Positions 13,292 through 26,309 are shown, numbered from the stretch's first letter. The stretch: 64,000 nt of DNA from Struthio camelus (GCF_040807025.1 NC_090943.1:9782356-9846355); one strand, 5' to 3'. Numbers and translations: made by a program. The notes: a model not told the origin generated them from the letters alone.

Positions 13292-15834
13292 CAAACATGG
13301 CATTCTCTGCTCAGCTTGTTCCACCTGCCACCTATTAATCTCCCCATCTCATTAACCTCTCTCTCATACCTTCCCACCCCCTCAGACTCTGAGGTGAACG
13401 TTTCCACTCCCCTTTTCTTCTCTGTATTGCCCACCAGTACTACCCGTGATACGGGTATCAGTAAGGCCAGGCCGCTGTCCCTTGCCCCATAGCAGAGGGG
13501 CCCCAGAAATCCCTCCACTAGACCCCAGTGGGGTCTAGCCCTGGCTCCCAGGGACATGAGATCTGACAGGCTTTGCTTGCCCTCTACAGCAAGGGAAGTA
13601 CAGTTTGCTTCACGGTAGCCTGGGATCATATTGAAGGGAAAGTCAGAATAACCACACTCCCCTGATGTGGTAAATCACTGCAAGCCATCTTCCCCACCAG
13701 CACTTCCTCCGCAGTTGCACAACTACCCACAAACTCAGTTTGCAGCATTCCAGCACTTGTTGCTATAGTGGCCCTGTCCCTGCACCGCTAAAGGGTCTTG
13801 CTGGCCCAATTTCTTCCTCTTTGGTGTCCTCCATACGAGCCATATCGCCAAAGCTCAAATGAGTAAGCACCACACACACTTCTGCAGATGAAGGGAACCA
13901 GGCTATTCAGTCCTGTGACTCCTCGCTAGGAACCAACTGGGTCCTGCTCTGCCCAATCAAAACCATCAGCTAATGTCTAACTGCAGACACTTTATTAACC
14001 ATCTGAATCTAATCCCAGGTAAATTGCATTTCTCTGATTCTCTGCCAATCAGGGATTAAACATTAATTGGGTTCATTGACAATCACAAAGGCCGAAACAC
14101 AGGTCTCCATGCTTCAGTCTTTGTGTCTAATCATCTCTTTCTCCTGTCTGCTTTAATTTTTGTTTTGTCCTTGTGCAATCTGGAGCTGGTAAAACATTCT
14201 CCAGATGATAAGACCCAGTACTACTACCGTTAACAGATCAATAACCCCCCTCACTCTGGCAGGGAAGAGCAGAGAGCTCACAGACCTGTCAGTCATCTGG
14301 AGGTGTGAGGTTGCGAGTGACCTATCCAGTTTCTCCTCTGTTGATGTCACTTAATGAGGTTCTCAATCAACACAAAACTCACAGCAACACCCAAGAGAGC
14401 CTGTTATATCTCAGTGATTCTTGATTTACTCAAATACGACTCAGACTTCTGGAGCTTGTGCTGATTTGGGGATCTATGAGGTTCATCAGCTGGAGCTGCA
14501 TTCATTTAAGTAGCTGCAATACCCAAACTAATCCTCAAGTAAAGAGTAAGATTGCAACATGTCTCTTGGCTTTGTGGAGATAAGGTTGACAAAGCAACAG
14601 CTGCCTGGGTGCTGTCTATTTTAGGGGTCACTTATGTGTTAAAAAGAGTTTGCTCTCCTATAACGAAACAGCATGCAAGCAAACCTGCGCTACTGGAATT
14701 GCACGGAAGTTGCTAGAAGTAACACCAAAAATAAGACCTGGCTTTGTCTTCAAAGAGTTCCCTGTTGGCACCTCTGTCTTAGCCAGAGATTGCACCTCTC
14801 TATCCTTCCATCAGCAGAGCTCTGCCAGGGAAATGTGGTAGTGAACAGGTCGTACTGGCAAAAACACACTCCCAGTGATGTGGCTTCTTTCTCCCGTGAA
14901 GAAGGGTTCTTCTACGTCTGTATAAAACACAGCCTGACTGAATTTTTATGTCCACAGTAGATGCACTTTGCAGGTATAACACTCCACAAGCCCAGCCTAA
15001 GGATGGTATCTATCTGGAACAGGCGTAGCCTGAGTGCTAAGCAGCAGGAGGGATAGTTTTCTAAGTTATGCATGGTCAAAATAATTTATCGTATTAAATA
15101 TGCCACATGAATCAGAGCAAACTAGATGGTTTGTTCAGCCTAATGAAAAGGAGAAATCATTTGCAAACAGAGCAGCTATGAACTGTTCTGATCTCCACCA
15201 AGCTCCAGAAATGCCACTGGGGGACATGGATAGCTCACTAGAAATTGTGAGGTGGTGCCAAGAAGAAAACAGTGTTCTTGCAGAACAAGGTCTCAAGCTA
15301 ATCCTGAACGTAATGGCTAAGCAGAAGGAAAGATTTGGAGCCACATAGCAAGGAGGGAACGACAGACGCTGTCTCTCACCTGTGCTCTCAGTTGGATGGT
15401 GCAGAACGACTCTAATGTTTGCACAGTTAAACCCATCCCTAAAGCTCAAGCTAATGTTGCAGAATGGGCCCTTGTATAACTCCCAACATGTGCTGAGAGA
15501 CTATACAGGGATATAACAGGATAGATAAATGCAAAGGAAAGAAGAAAATGGGTTAATTCCTAATATAGGATAGATCTACTGGAATGTGCTTTAGTAAGAC
15601 ATTGATTCAGCTACAGCCAGGAGCACGTCTCAAAACCCAAAGCCTAAAGCATTAGCTACTTCCGTTAGCCATTGACTAGAAGTTACCTTCTGTACAGATG
15701 TTTGAAATACGATTAGTCCATTTATGTCCTGGGGTGCTGGCAGATTTTCGATTGATTGAATAGATTAAAGCTGGATAAATAATTCATTAAAGAAATAATT
15801 TATTTGAAGAATTTCTCTCCTGTTTTGTTTGCAG
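13292..15834. other. Unique non-coding sequence
   Basis: I recognise no repeat family. A minus-strand 65-codon frame at 14153-14350 has a hydrophobic segment near its C-terminal half, but it has no family resemblance that I know and is within chance expectation. Confidence 0.4.
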
Positions 15835-16041
15835 ATTGGAGTGTGGCAGAAAAAAGTGCCTTACTGATTGGACATTATTTCTCAGCAACTTCCTACACAT
15901 AATTGTAGCTTGGTTCAACTATGCTGACAGCTTGTTTTCAGCACTCAAAAACTGCAGCGCTATCGGTGGGAAGCAGGTCTGGCTGGTTACTAACAGTCTC
16001 TACCTCCACTGGAGCGGAGCTGTGGTTTCACCTCGGCCCAG
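15835..16041 (+). other. Exon-like block 1 (candidate spliced transcript)
   Basis: A strong acceptor (CTCCTGTTTTGTTTGCAG, ending at 15834) precedes the block, and CCCAG followed by GTCAGT at 16042 gives a plausible donor. The 207-bp length is a multiple of three and one frame (from 15836) is open through it, but the translation resembles no protein I know. It may be a lncRNA exon or chance splice signals. It lies 110 bp upstream of a second exon-like block in the same orientation. Confidence 0.25.
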
Positions 16042-16151
16042 GTCAGTGCGATGCCTCTTGACGCAGAGCAGAGGGCTGAGGACAACTGAGTGCCAGGTTC
16101 CCCCATTACCTGGAAGGTGAAGAAACTTTGTGATAGATCCTTCCTTTGCAG

Positions 16152-16440
16152 CAAGGTTTTCCAGTGCGTTGGTTAGACCATGGAAAGCCAGCGCCGCACT
16201 TCCAAACCCAAACATTGCTCACTGAGAGGACTGCCTGCAAAGCACCAGTCCAACTGCCTGCCATGTCCCTGCAGACCAGCATTACAGGTACTTCCCAGAA
16301 AGCTCAAGCCTCAAGCCGACACAGAGCTGGTTTCCATCCACTGCCCATCCTATCCCACCTCATCTACATGCAGGAGACCACCCTGTTCATTGCAATCCTT
16401 GAGCGACAGCGAAGCTGGTATAGTCATGGCCAAGCAGAAG
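16152..16440 (+). other. Exon-like block 2 (candidate spliced transcript)
   Basis: The acceptor TCCTTCCTTTGCAG ends at 16151, and the donor CAGAAG/GTGAGT at 16440/16441 matches the consensus closely. Two plus-strand frames stay open across most of the block (16146-16550 and 16180-16479), but neither has a recognised domain. An internal alternative donor (ACAG/GTACTT) occurs near 16289. The gap to the preceding block, 110 bp, would be a short but workable vertebrate intron. Without transcript or conservation data this is only a candidate. Confidence 0.27.
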
Positions 16441-17914
16441 GTGAGTTTCCCACAGAAATTGCTACATTTATTCATTTAAGTAAACTAATTCCAAATATTT
16501 TACTGTTTATTCTGAAATGCGTGGAGCCTATGAGCATTCCTGTGAGTTAAGTCACTGGCCTGAATATCCATGAAAGCTAGTACTAAAAAAGCAACAGCCC
16601 GCTTTGCAGCCATGCACATATGCTCATTTAATTGCCTCTGCAGCATTTTGCTAGCTTTGGAATTAACATGGGAAGGGAACCAGCCAGATGGAAATGGGAA
16701 AAGAAAACCCTTCCCCAAATTCAGAGTGGCTCCTGACTTCTGGTTCCTCAGAAAAAAAGAGCTGTTCCCTTGTCCTTCGCAGAAGGAATAAAAAGCAAAA
16801 TAAATATGCACATAGTTAACATTTCTTTGCCCTCCTACCCAGACAGAACCACGCTTTTTTAAACCATGTGATATGTATTGAATAAGTGTAACATAATTTT
16901 TATACCATGTCTTAGAGATTATATATATTTGGAACATCCAAATTACAGCAAGATAAAGGTCAGGGTCCTGTCAGTGCTGTGTTCCCAAAGGTACAGAGCA
17001 AAACCTTTAGCTCATCAGTGTTTTCACTTCATCTATATGCTTAATGATACGCCTTGCTACTTTAATGGAAAAAAAATCCACTTTTAAAAAGTGTTCAGTA
17101 TCCATGACACTGCACACATAGTTTGGTTGGGTTGGGTACTACCTAGGAATATATTTGTCCAGCAGATTTTTTCAGAAGTAGTCTCCCTGCCTTTTTCTCC
17201 CTGCCTTAGCAATCTTCTGAAATTAGTGGAATCACAGAAGTGGAAGGCAAAATTTCAAGGTAATATAGAATTTTCCAGAACCTTTATTGTGAATAAAGAT
17301 ATGTCAGCCACAAAGAACTCGTTCTGAAATTCAGAGAGTTTGAGTTTGCTGACCAGCAGTGTAGGAATATTGGACCTTTTTACTTCTCTATGAAGATCAT
17401 CTGCATTTAAAGTTACGGTAGAAAAAAACACAGAGGTAGGAGGGGATTTATTCTTCAAAATTACCTTGGGTTTCTTCTGAAAATCATAGTTAGGCTCTCA
17501 CAATACCATTCCTGTAGTGTCACTTAGGGTTGACTTGAATTTTGACTGGTAAGAGCACATGGCAGCTAAAACATAATCCTGTGCTTGGGGCAAACAAGAA
17601 AAAGGAAATACAATTTTCTTGGGATGTGGGAAATTACATCAAACCCACAAAGCTGTAGTTTAAGCAAAGATCAATAACAACAACAGCAAAAACCAAAATT
17701 GAACTCAAACAGAGTATAAAGCAGAAGACAACTACAGATGTTTTAAGACCGTTCTTATAATTATTGGGCCCTGGCAGAGCTACCATAATTTTGAGCTCAA
17801 CCGTGGGAAAGCCAACAAAAGTTTACACTGTTTTGTGATCGCATCTCACGTTCAGCGTTGATACGAAAGAGATGGAAGCACGTCAAAATCTGGGTCTCTA
17901 CTGTCAGCTAAAGC
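16441..17914. other. Unique non-coding sequence
   Basis: AT-rich, with short frames only. No repeat family or RNA gene is recognised. Confidence 0.4.
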
Positions 17915-18065
17915 AGGGTCTTGCCGCAGCCCGGGGGACAGGGCACATGAGAAACCATCCCGACCAGGTGCCGGGCATGAGGTTTGGCTCCTCTTTCCGG
18001 CACCACCATTGCCAACAGCCACGCCGTCTGGTGCGGCCCTCAGGGTTTCGGCACTCCTCGTGCCA
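17915..18065. other. Small CpG-rich patch
   Basis: About ten CpG dinucleotides fall within roughly 140 bp, against very few in the flanking kilobases. It is too short for a conventional CpG island and no TATA box or initiator context is evident. It could be a minor promoter or an unmethylated regulatory element, or just a local GC-rich segment. Confidence 0.4.
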
Positions 18066-18399
18066 TTCAGCAGGGCAGGTGCCCTTGGAGGTTTGATTGT
18101 TGTTTACCAGGAAATAGGAGAGGAGCTATTTCAAGCGGTAAAGTGAGGCTGCTGCTGCTGTGCTTGTAGATCTAGTTTTCTTCCACGAAAGTCTCTTAAT
18201 GAGTAAAGCTCTCAACAAGGATTACTTTATTAAGGATATTTCAACAGAACACTGGAAAGGAAAAGGACTACAGATGCAGCAGCATAAATCAGCCTTGGAA
18301 AAACAGGGAAACAGGTGATGAATCATGCTATTTAGATTTTATTGCTTGAAGAGAGAAATGACTATCGAACACTCTGAGATTCCTGACAGTCTCAGGAAA

Positions 18400-18660
18400 T
18401 ATATTACCAATGTACCCATATATTACCCACCGCACCAGATCAAATTACCCAGCAACAGCATGAACTGCATTTCTGGCCCTTTCAGTTGGCTGCATACACA
18501 CAAAAATGCAGTCCTATACCTCCACCCTCTCACCAACCTAGCATTCCCAAACCTAATACCCATTAAAAAAAATACCTATCCAAAACCTCCAACCTATCTC
18601 AGATCAATACCCGTAGAAAACATGCACAAATCTTTCATCAATTCAAATAAAGTAAAGGCA
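18400..18660 (+). other. G-poor, C-rich asymmetric stretch with an open frame
   Basis: The plus strand is strongly depleted in G relative to C: 18541-18600 has about 20 C and one G. The 118-codon frame at 18325-18681 results largely from this composition. Such a skew resembles one strand of vertebrate mitochondrial DNA, but I could not match it to a specific mitochondrial gene or control-region block, so it is described only as an asymmetric stretch. Confidence 0.4.
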
Positions 18661-18665
18661 TCTTC

Positions 18666-21092
18666 CTTGAAGGAACTCTAGATATAGCATGACAGATCTT
18701 TTCATGCAGGTTTTCAGAAATCTCAAAGCAGCTCAGAATTTATGGCCAAAAAGGCTATTAACACTCAACACTCACAAAAATGTATGTATTGAAGAAAGTC
18801 GGCTTTTTTTTTTTTTCTAATTTCTTCCTATTACCACAGTCATTAGGATTCTGAAGAGAAAACAGGATAAAACTTGTAGCTCCGTGGCCATGCTGAGCTC
18901 ACAAGACGTCCAGCTCAGAGAGCGCTCCTCAGTACACAGGCATAAGGAACATCCTCAAACCTTAAATCTAGAACCTGGTTTTGGTAAGAAAAAGAATTCT
19001 CGTTTCTCGGGCTTCACTTTCTTTATTAGATTACTTACTTTTCAGTCACAATAGTACCACAAAACTACTATCTCTCCCAGGAAGAATTAAAATAAGTGCT
19101 TTATACATATAAGGAGGGATGGGCAAAGAAACGTCATCTCAGATTAAAAAAAATAACAAAAGCAATAATCAAGAACAATAAAAACAAAGCATCAGGTGAG
19201 TGGACACTGTACAGTATGAAAACCTACAACATGATCAGGTCCTTTTAAACTCAGTGCAACTTTTTTCATTAATTTGTGTTCGACCCCAAAATCCTGTTAT
19301 TGGCTTGGTGCTTCCCTAAAGTCAACGGTGAAATTTCCATCAAAATATGGTGAGAGCTCAGTGAGGCCTGTAGTGGCTGCTGCAAATAATTCCACTCCTA
19401 AATGTTCAAAAAATAGGGTTAAAGCTTAGCTCTGCATGCCTGATGGATGTCTGAAAAATATAATCATTGTTTATAATTTCCTGTAATTGGTAGCAGAATG
19501 AAAATAAATGCAAGTCTGAGTAACAATATCCTCTTCTACTGCTCTGCCATTTGGACTAATTCCATTTCCAAAAAGTAGTCCAGAGAACAGAAGAGAAAAT
19601 TAGGGCTCCAGACTAGAGCTCTGCAGAGCAAACAGTTCAGTTCTGCTTGAAAATTTGTCTCAGTTTGTTTTGCGAAATTCCCGCCTACTCCCAAATTATT
19701 TTTTATTTTATTCACAGCTGCATGCAATTTCGATAATTCCTTCTGAGAGGAGAAAAATGAAAGACAAATTTTAAAAATACAGCCATCATGACATGAATTT
19801 TGTTTCAAAACTCATCTAAATTAGTAGTTCTTTTGCTCGGAAATATTACCTAGTTTAGTGCTTTTTCTGCTTAAAATGGACACCGTTTAGAAAACTGAAT
19901 GATGTCAGATTGATGGAAACGAAGGGTAGATTTGCACTTAATTATAAATTTGCACATTTCTCAGCTCATGGACACCTTTCAGACACATCGGAATTGCTGC
20001 AGAGAGGAATTTTTCCAGTCAAAAGTAAACGCGAAGGTGTTGGCCTCTCTGGGAGACAGAAAGCAGTTAACTCTGGAACTAATTACAGCGAGGCTGACAG
20101 AGCTTGACAGATCTATTGTTCTAACAAATAGCTTGCCAGTATTTCTGCCCAAAGAGAAAGAGTAATGCCTCTCTCTTTCTCTCAGTAGACCCTTGACACT
20201 AGGGAACAAAAAGACAAGGATGTCAGAACTTCTAATTATACACCAGGAACCTGAGAAATTAGAGCATTAAAAGTGTTAGTTAAAAATAATGCCCTAAGGT
20301 TATGAAGTTGTGCAGTGTAAAAAGTAAAACGGTGGGAGTGAGAAGGTAGGGGAGAGGGTCCCATGCTGTTCCTCTTACTACTGCAGTCAAGTAGAGTTTC
20401 TTGCTAGTGATTCATGAAGCACCCATTCAATTTTATATGCGTTAGCACTTCTAAAGTCTTGTCTGCATTTTTATTTGAAGAGTGTTTCCCTAAGCAATTT
20501 TAAACTCAGTTTAAAGCCACTTCCATTTCAAATGGCCTCAATGTGATTTAGCCAGCCAGTTGTCTTCCAGCCCTTAGGAAAGCCGCTTTCCTATTACATA
20601 TGTAATGAGAAGAATGGAGATTTAGTGGCTAGCCTCAGATTTTGAAGACCTGTGCCTAGTTCCTAGCTCTACTGAAAAATTACCAAGGTAAGACATGCAG
20701 GGCTTCTCTGTGGTTGGAATGTGTTGCAGATAAACTTGAATTCTTCTGCATAAAAATAACTTGTGTATACTGAGTTTTTGGCTGAAAATCATCTGTCATG
20801 TTAACAAAGGTTACTAAAACCAATTTGGAAGAGTATTTGCTGGAGGTCTACCTGCATCCCCACTAAGAATATCTTACTGTATATTGGCCAAGTCTTCTCA
20901 TGCTATCCCACAATACTTTGCCATTTACTGATCTTGATCTGCATGCACTGTTGTGGCCTGTTCTGTTTTTTAGAGGTAATTCTGACCAGGTAAAAGATTT
21001 CAGCTTGGTCAGACGTCATGTACCTATGGTCTCCTTCAGACTCTTCACTAGCAGTGTCAGTTCCTGTACTGAAATGCTACATGTCACTGGAG
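18666..21092. other. Unique non-coding sequence
   Basis: Contains a T13 homopolymer at 18804-18816 and a 14-bp palindrome, ATTACATATGTAAT, at 20593-20606. No gene or repeat family is recognised. Confidence 0.4.
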
Positions 21093-21146
21093 CAATACCG
21101 GTGGGTTACACAATACTGGCGGGTAGCACAATACTGGGGCAAATAT
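21093..21146 (+). repeat. Three-unit 18-bp tandem repeat
   Basis: The units start at 21093 (CAATACCGGTGGGTTACA), 21111 (CAATACTGGCGGGTAGCA) and 21129 (CAATACTGGGGCAAATA). The first two differ at four positions and the third is one base shorter. On the minus strand the repeat yields a Q-Y-C rich periodic peptide, which is a by-product. This is a small minisatellite whose unit number could vary between individuals. Confidence 0.75.
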
Positions 21147-23781
21147 TGACTGGGGTCCCCCCGTTGCTGCAGTACAGTTGGGCTATACTGAGGCTGCGTG
21201 CAGCAAGACTGAGAGGAGAATTTGCACTGCGCTGAGATGCTTTGAAGAGCTGGGCTATAGCACATAGAGCTACATTTTGTAGATTCCCTCATTCTCCTCA
21301 GATCCAAGTTTTCATTGACCTGGTAGCCTCTGAGTCACACACTGAATAAATTATTGGCCGTTGGCTGGACAGGAGACTCAGCTTCAAGAGGGATGGCCTA
21401 ACCAATAGACAACAGACTTATTCTCAGTCACGTCTAGTTCAAAACATAAAATACTCTGAAATTCAGAGTAGACAGCAGCAGTAGGAAGGACAAAGAAACT
21501 CTTCCTACCCAAATGCTCAGCTGGTGGCCCGCAGGTGGGACTCAGTTTCTAGGATACCATCCATCTCCTGAGCAGTTCAAGGTCTCCGACCTGTGTGCCC
21601 CCAGTTACCTTGCCTTGTGATCGCCTCTGCAACTGTAAGAGACTGGCCCCACAAGTTTACAAAATTATCCATGAATTAAGAAATTGGTTTCGGCTGGTCT
21701 AGAGTGCGTTCAAATCCTTCAGGTAAAGGAGATGACTAAGTCTGGGTTTCCTGTGTTCTAGATTAGCTCCGTAAGCTCTTGGGTCTTGGGTGAAAGGCTC
21801 CATCTTTTTCTCTCTGGTTTTGTCAGTTGAGCCCTCCGAATATCAGCGGTGGATAGTAGTGGAAATTTGGCCCAAACAGGGAACATTTTGGCACTAACTA
21901 AAATCACTTTTCTGGAGAATGAATTATTATCCGTCTGGCCTTTTCTGTTAACCCATCCAGCTGTAAGTGCAACAGGGAATTAACCAAATAAATTTGTATA
22001 CTTTAATGATCATCTAGCTAGTGTGTCCTTCCCTCATCTCATGGACTTTCCAAGAACGGTTGCTCAGCCCATGCCATTCAGCCCAGCGGCTACAGCACAC
22101 ACAGGGTGACTGCTCAGGCCCTTTAAATGAAAAAAGGGGACAAAAGCACCATGGTTACAGTTGGCGGATTCCAGCCTACATCTCCGTTGCTTTCAACCTG
22201 GCACGGCTGACCCCCTCCCAAATGGTGGCATCACAACAGTTAATATTTGCAGGCCTGCTTGCTGGAAAGGCACTTCATTACAGTAGCATGTACTGAAATG
22301 CAAAAGTGCCGCCATCATATATCTGGCTCCTGGTTTCATCAATGCCCACAGCTCAAAGCCAAAATGAAGTATTAGGAGGTAAATTTCCTCCATACATTTC
22401 TCACAAGCACTTAGGAAGAGAAAGCAATCCTAGGGAGGACCACAAGGAATTCCTCTCCCTTAGTGGTGAAATTCTGTTATCTTGTGTTGTGCTCTACTGT
22501 TGCCCATCAGTGTAAAACTAGATAAATAAGAGAAAGAGGGAGAGAAAACTAGACAGTAGTAGTGCACTAACATAGCCCTCAAATGGCACAGCTCTCTTTG
22601 CCTTGTCCCTATAGCTTCTGAAAGCCTTTTACCTCTTTATCAGTGTGGGTGACGTCTTCCTTGAGAAAACAACACAACTCATCTTCTCTGCTGGGTGCTA
22701 GCTTTTCTGAAAACAATTCTCCATGTTTTTGAAGGGTTTGCCACAGTTTAACATCCTCCAAGGAAATGCATGCAGCCTGAAGTGCACAACCATACCAACC
22801 AGCCACCCCATGAAGAAATGTGTAAACAACTGCTGATGCTCTCATCGTCTTTGGTTTTGGGGTTATTACACACCATCTGATGTCCTTTCAACAGCTTATG
22901 CATAGTCACCGCTTGGTGGATCACAGAATTTGCCCATTTTTCCTATGAGTTTCCACAGAACATTTTGAAAGGGCACAAGAACTCCAGGCACTCTGGGATG
23001 AAAGGAGAGAAAAGAAAGCTTTTGCTTCAGGCTGAGCCCCACAATCACACACGCTAGACAGCTTGGTGAAGGAGAACAAAAAGTCCACCTAGAACACAGA
23101 GTGCCCGCTTCAGAATGCCTGTGCTGTGGAACTGCTATGACCTGAAATACCTCAATCACGGGGAAATGATGCAATGTGCCTACCAGTGGTTGCCCATCAC
23201 TTTACACAGAGGCACTGGTACGGCATCAGCTGGAAAACTGTACAAAACTGTACAACTGTAAAAAAGCGACAACAATTTTCAAGCGCAACATGAAAAGCTT
23301 GCGTCGGTGAGAGAGCAATCATTAGCTCTGTGTGCTTCTGGCAGAGGAAGAAGGATGCTACTAAGCCCCAGGTATTTTACTATTAGAGTCTATGGATATT
23401 TGTCTACATGCCAGTGACGTCTCTGCGCTCCTGTTACAGGCAGTGGTGAGCTAGAGCAGGATTCATTTCCTAAGCCTATGCATTTAAGACCATCTGAATG
23501 GCTTAGGACAGTCAAGGCTAGGCTGGTAAACACGATCCAGACCACAAGGGAGGCCTGCTTTCTTCTGGAGGCCATGGAGGATACCCTGGGGCATCTCCAA
23601 GGGTAGGGGAAGACATGCAGTGTTTCGGCAGCTGCATCCTACCTGTAGCCAGCAGTGTCTGTGTCTGCAAAGAGAGCGTGCTTGCCCTACTGTAAAGGTA
23701 CCACTGAACGTCTCACTGAGTTGCACAGGTGTGTTGGATGGATCTCTACTGCCGGTATGGAAAGGTAGGCATTTGGCTTTC
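21147..23781. other. Unique non-coding sequence
   Basis: Only short unrelated frames and a small CTGTACAA-type repetition at 23235-23260. No gene or mobile element is recognised. Confidence 0.4.
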
Positions 23782-23812
23782 CTTCTATTTACATAGACAC
23801 TTCTATTTACAT
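23782..23812 (+). repeat. Two-copy 18-bp direct repeat
   Basis: CTTCTATTTACAT occurs at 23782-23794 and again at 23800-23812, a period of 18 bp. It is a minor local duplication. Confidence 0.75.
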
Positions 23813-23999
23813 GGCTTAATTGTAACTCTAATTCTACCTCACGTAGAGGCTTCTAATGCAGAATGGAAAATTCAGGTTACTGAGGAACACCTGCAAGATG
23901 CAAGGGCAGGGCAATGCATGCTTGGAGGCTGTGGAGTCTCCATCTTTAAGGTCTTAAAGAACAATTGCCAGGAATTTAGGCATAAATAATAAATAATAA

Positions 24000-24072
24000 A
24001 TGGCCTTTTTCAGGGCAGTGCAAAAGATGACATACTCTCTTGAAGTCCCTTCCAGCCCTATGTTCCCATACC
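24000..24072 (+). mobile_element. CR1 LINE 3' tail fragment
   Basis: The string TCTCTTGAAGTCCCTTCC followed by AGCCCTATGTTCCCATA closely resembles the end of many CR1 elements (GATCTCTTGAGGTCCCTTCCAGCCCTA, then ATTCTATG units). The terminal octamers are degraded. It is preceded by an AAT-rich tract at 23982-24000. It is short and non-coding, and the boundaries are approximate. Confidence 0.6.
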
Positions 24073-25638
24073 TCTATATCAACAGATCCCTTACGTATAC
24101 TGTGCCTTAAATATGCCTCTGTTCATTTCAGTAAGGAATCATCCTTCTCCACTGCAGAAGGGCTTTGAGGATGTAAAAGCAATAGTATTTTCAGAGGACT
24201 CAGCCACTACCTTGATGAGAGGTGTTAATAGCACAGCACGGCTGATAGTCCAGAACCACATTTCCTGAATTGTTTTTGCTTGTTATAGGGGATTACACTC
24301 ATTCTAGACATTTGTCGCTTGGCTCTGTACACGTCTTACATCCATATACAGAGTAATCACCAGGACATGCCAGACTTCAGGCAAACGAAATACAGCAATG
24401 TGACCATGTTGTGATGATGTGGAAGATGTGAGGTTTCCCAGTGATCTCAGAACTATGAAATGAGTCACCAGAGCAACTAGGGTGAAATAGGGTCTTGTAA
24501 TAAAGTTGGAATTACGTATGGAAGGATGGTGGATGAGAAATTATATCATAGACATGGTCTATTCTAATGAGAAGGGGGATGAATGGTGGCGAGCAAAGAC
24601 AGGCATTTCAAAGGAAGGAAAATAATACTTTGTGGAAATTGCAGGAGCCTGATGTTTGCTTAGAGGTAGCAGAAGCCAAGACCTGACAGTTTCATCAGAG
24701 AAATTGTTTAGGAACTGACCAAGGGAACATACTTCATTGTTCAAGTGTCAAACTGCTTATATTTAGAGAATAGAGCGGGTATTTATCAGCAGCAGTAATA
24801 CACACCACACAAAGAAGAATAGTAGAGAAACTGAAAATTTTATCATTGATCTGCTGTGACTCAGATATCCCTGGCATTATGGCTGAAGACACTATGCAGG
24901 AGGGGAAGATTATTACATTTCCTACAATAGACGAGTTGGGCAAATGCTGAGGATGATGTAAATCCTGACAGAAGTAAAAAATAATGCTTTTCCCAACAGT
25001 GAAAATGAGGAAAACGGCTGTGGGGTGAGGAAAATGACTGTGTGTGATCTCAGTGCAACAATAATCAAGAGAGACACATCTGGAATAACTGACAGCAGTT
25101 CAATTGGGACAGTCATGATTAGACGGGAGGATTTAATCTAAGAGGTCAGGGGGTAACACAAGAATAGTTTACTTCATGGATAACAGTAGATTAAGACAGA
25201 TATTGCAAGAAAATGTTCTGTAGAAAGTAATTATTCCTTAAAAGAAAAACTTTTTTTTTTTTTGTAAAAATGAACACAGCTAAGGGAATAGAAGGAGGAT
25301 ATGTGCTATGTCAAGAATAAACGTGTTTGCTGCAATGCATTTAGCCAAAAGAGGAAGAAGAGCTCCTCAAACACCCAATTTTTATCTGATCAGAAATAGA
25401 CCCGGTTCTGGTGAAGTAACACCAGGGACAACCACCTACCCAAACTGAACAAGCTGGTTACTTTGTTAATAAAAAGAAAAAGAGGTCTTGGATTTGGCCT
25501 ATTTCTATTAATAGATTGCCAGTATGGGCATGCTCTGTTCAGAAGCAGTGTCAATGGAGAGCGGCCACTGTTTCTTACTGTGTATCTGTAGAGATGCTGC
25601 CCAGGAAATGATGCTGGCGTGCCCACCACAAATGCAAT
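24073..25638. other. Unique non-coding sequence
   Basis: A T13 run lies at 25251-25263. No gene or repeat family could be supported. Confidence 0.4.
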
Positions 25639-25706
25639 TCCCATTTTGCAGGTAGGGCAAGGAGGCCCAGCGTTCAAAGTCAAGCAGGAAGCCTACTGCA
25701 GAGCCA
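25639..25706 (-). mobile_element. MIR-like SINE fragment, minus orientation
   Basis: The sequence CCATTTTGCAGGTAGGGCAA, then GGAGGCCCAG, GTCAAG and finally GCAGAGCC, follows the order of the reverse-strand MIR core (ATTTTACAGATGGGGAAACTGAGGCCCAGAG ... GGCAGAGCC) with small deletions. MIR is an ancient tRNA-derived SINE found as fossils across amniotes. The match is by eye and the fragment is short. Confidence 0.5.
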
Positions 25707-26309
25707 TTAGAGAAATTCATCAAAATCTCAGGCTAGTGACTTAACCAGGAGAATGTTATTCCTCTTAGGAGTGGGCTGGCAGGCCGTACCAGCAGCACAC
25801 TAGTTAGAAAAGAGAAAGGTAACCCAGGCAGACAGCCCATTGGGGATATTGTTGAAATGGGTCTTTAAACCTGGATGGGAACTGTGGGAGGGCACACGAC
25901 TCACACATGCGTTCACACATATGATGTGGTTTAAGTATTTATTTTCTGGTAGAGTTGAAATGGTACATAGGGTTTGCTGGGTTTTAGTATGGGAAAAGTT
26001 TTCTTGCGTGATGCAGTTCAGTTCAAATCTGAATTCTTGTTAATATTCTCTGAGGGCTACATGTCAATCACAAATAACTCGTTACCAGCATATTATCATG
26101 AGATACTGAAGCTGAAGCACAGTACTGGCGTGTCAGGTACAGGTCTTAGAGGTTTTTTGTTTTGCCTTTAGGTCAGTATAAGTGATGAACTGAGCCATCT
26201 GTGTTCTGTTGTATCATACCCTTCATATTCAGACTGAACTGCCTTGGGCATTTCCGAGTCAAATCTCGGCAGAAATTTGACTGCCTCGGAGAAAGGCAGT
26301 TTAAGTGAA

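Noticed and set aside
13165-13629. 154-codon minus-strand frame with an apparent hydrophobic membrane segment
   Set aside because: The hydrophobic, aromatic run is the translation of the TAGA-rich low-complexity tract at 13231-13291, and the rest has no recognisable similarity.
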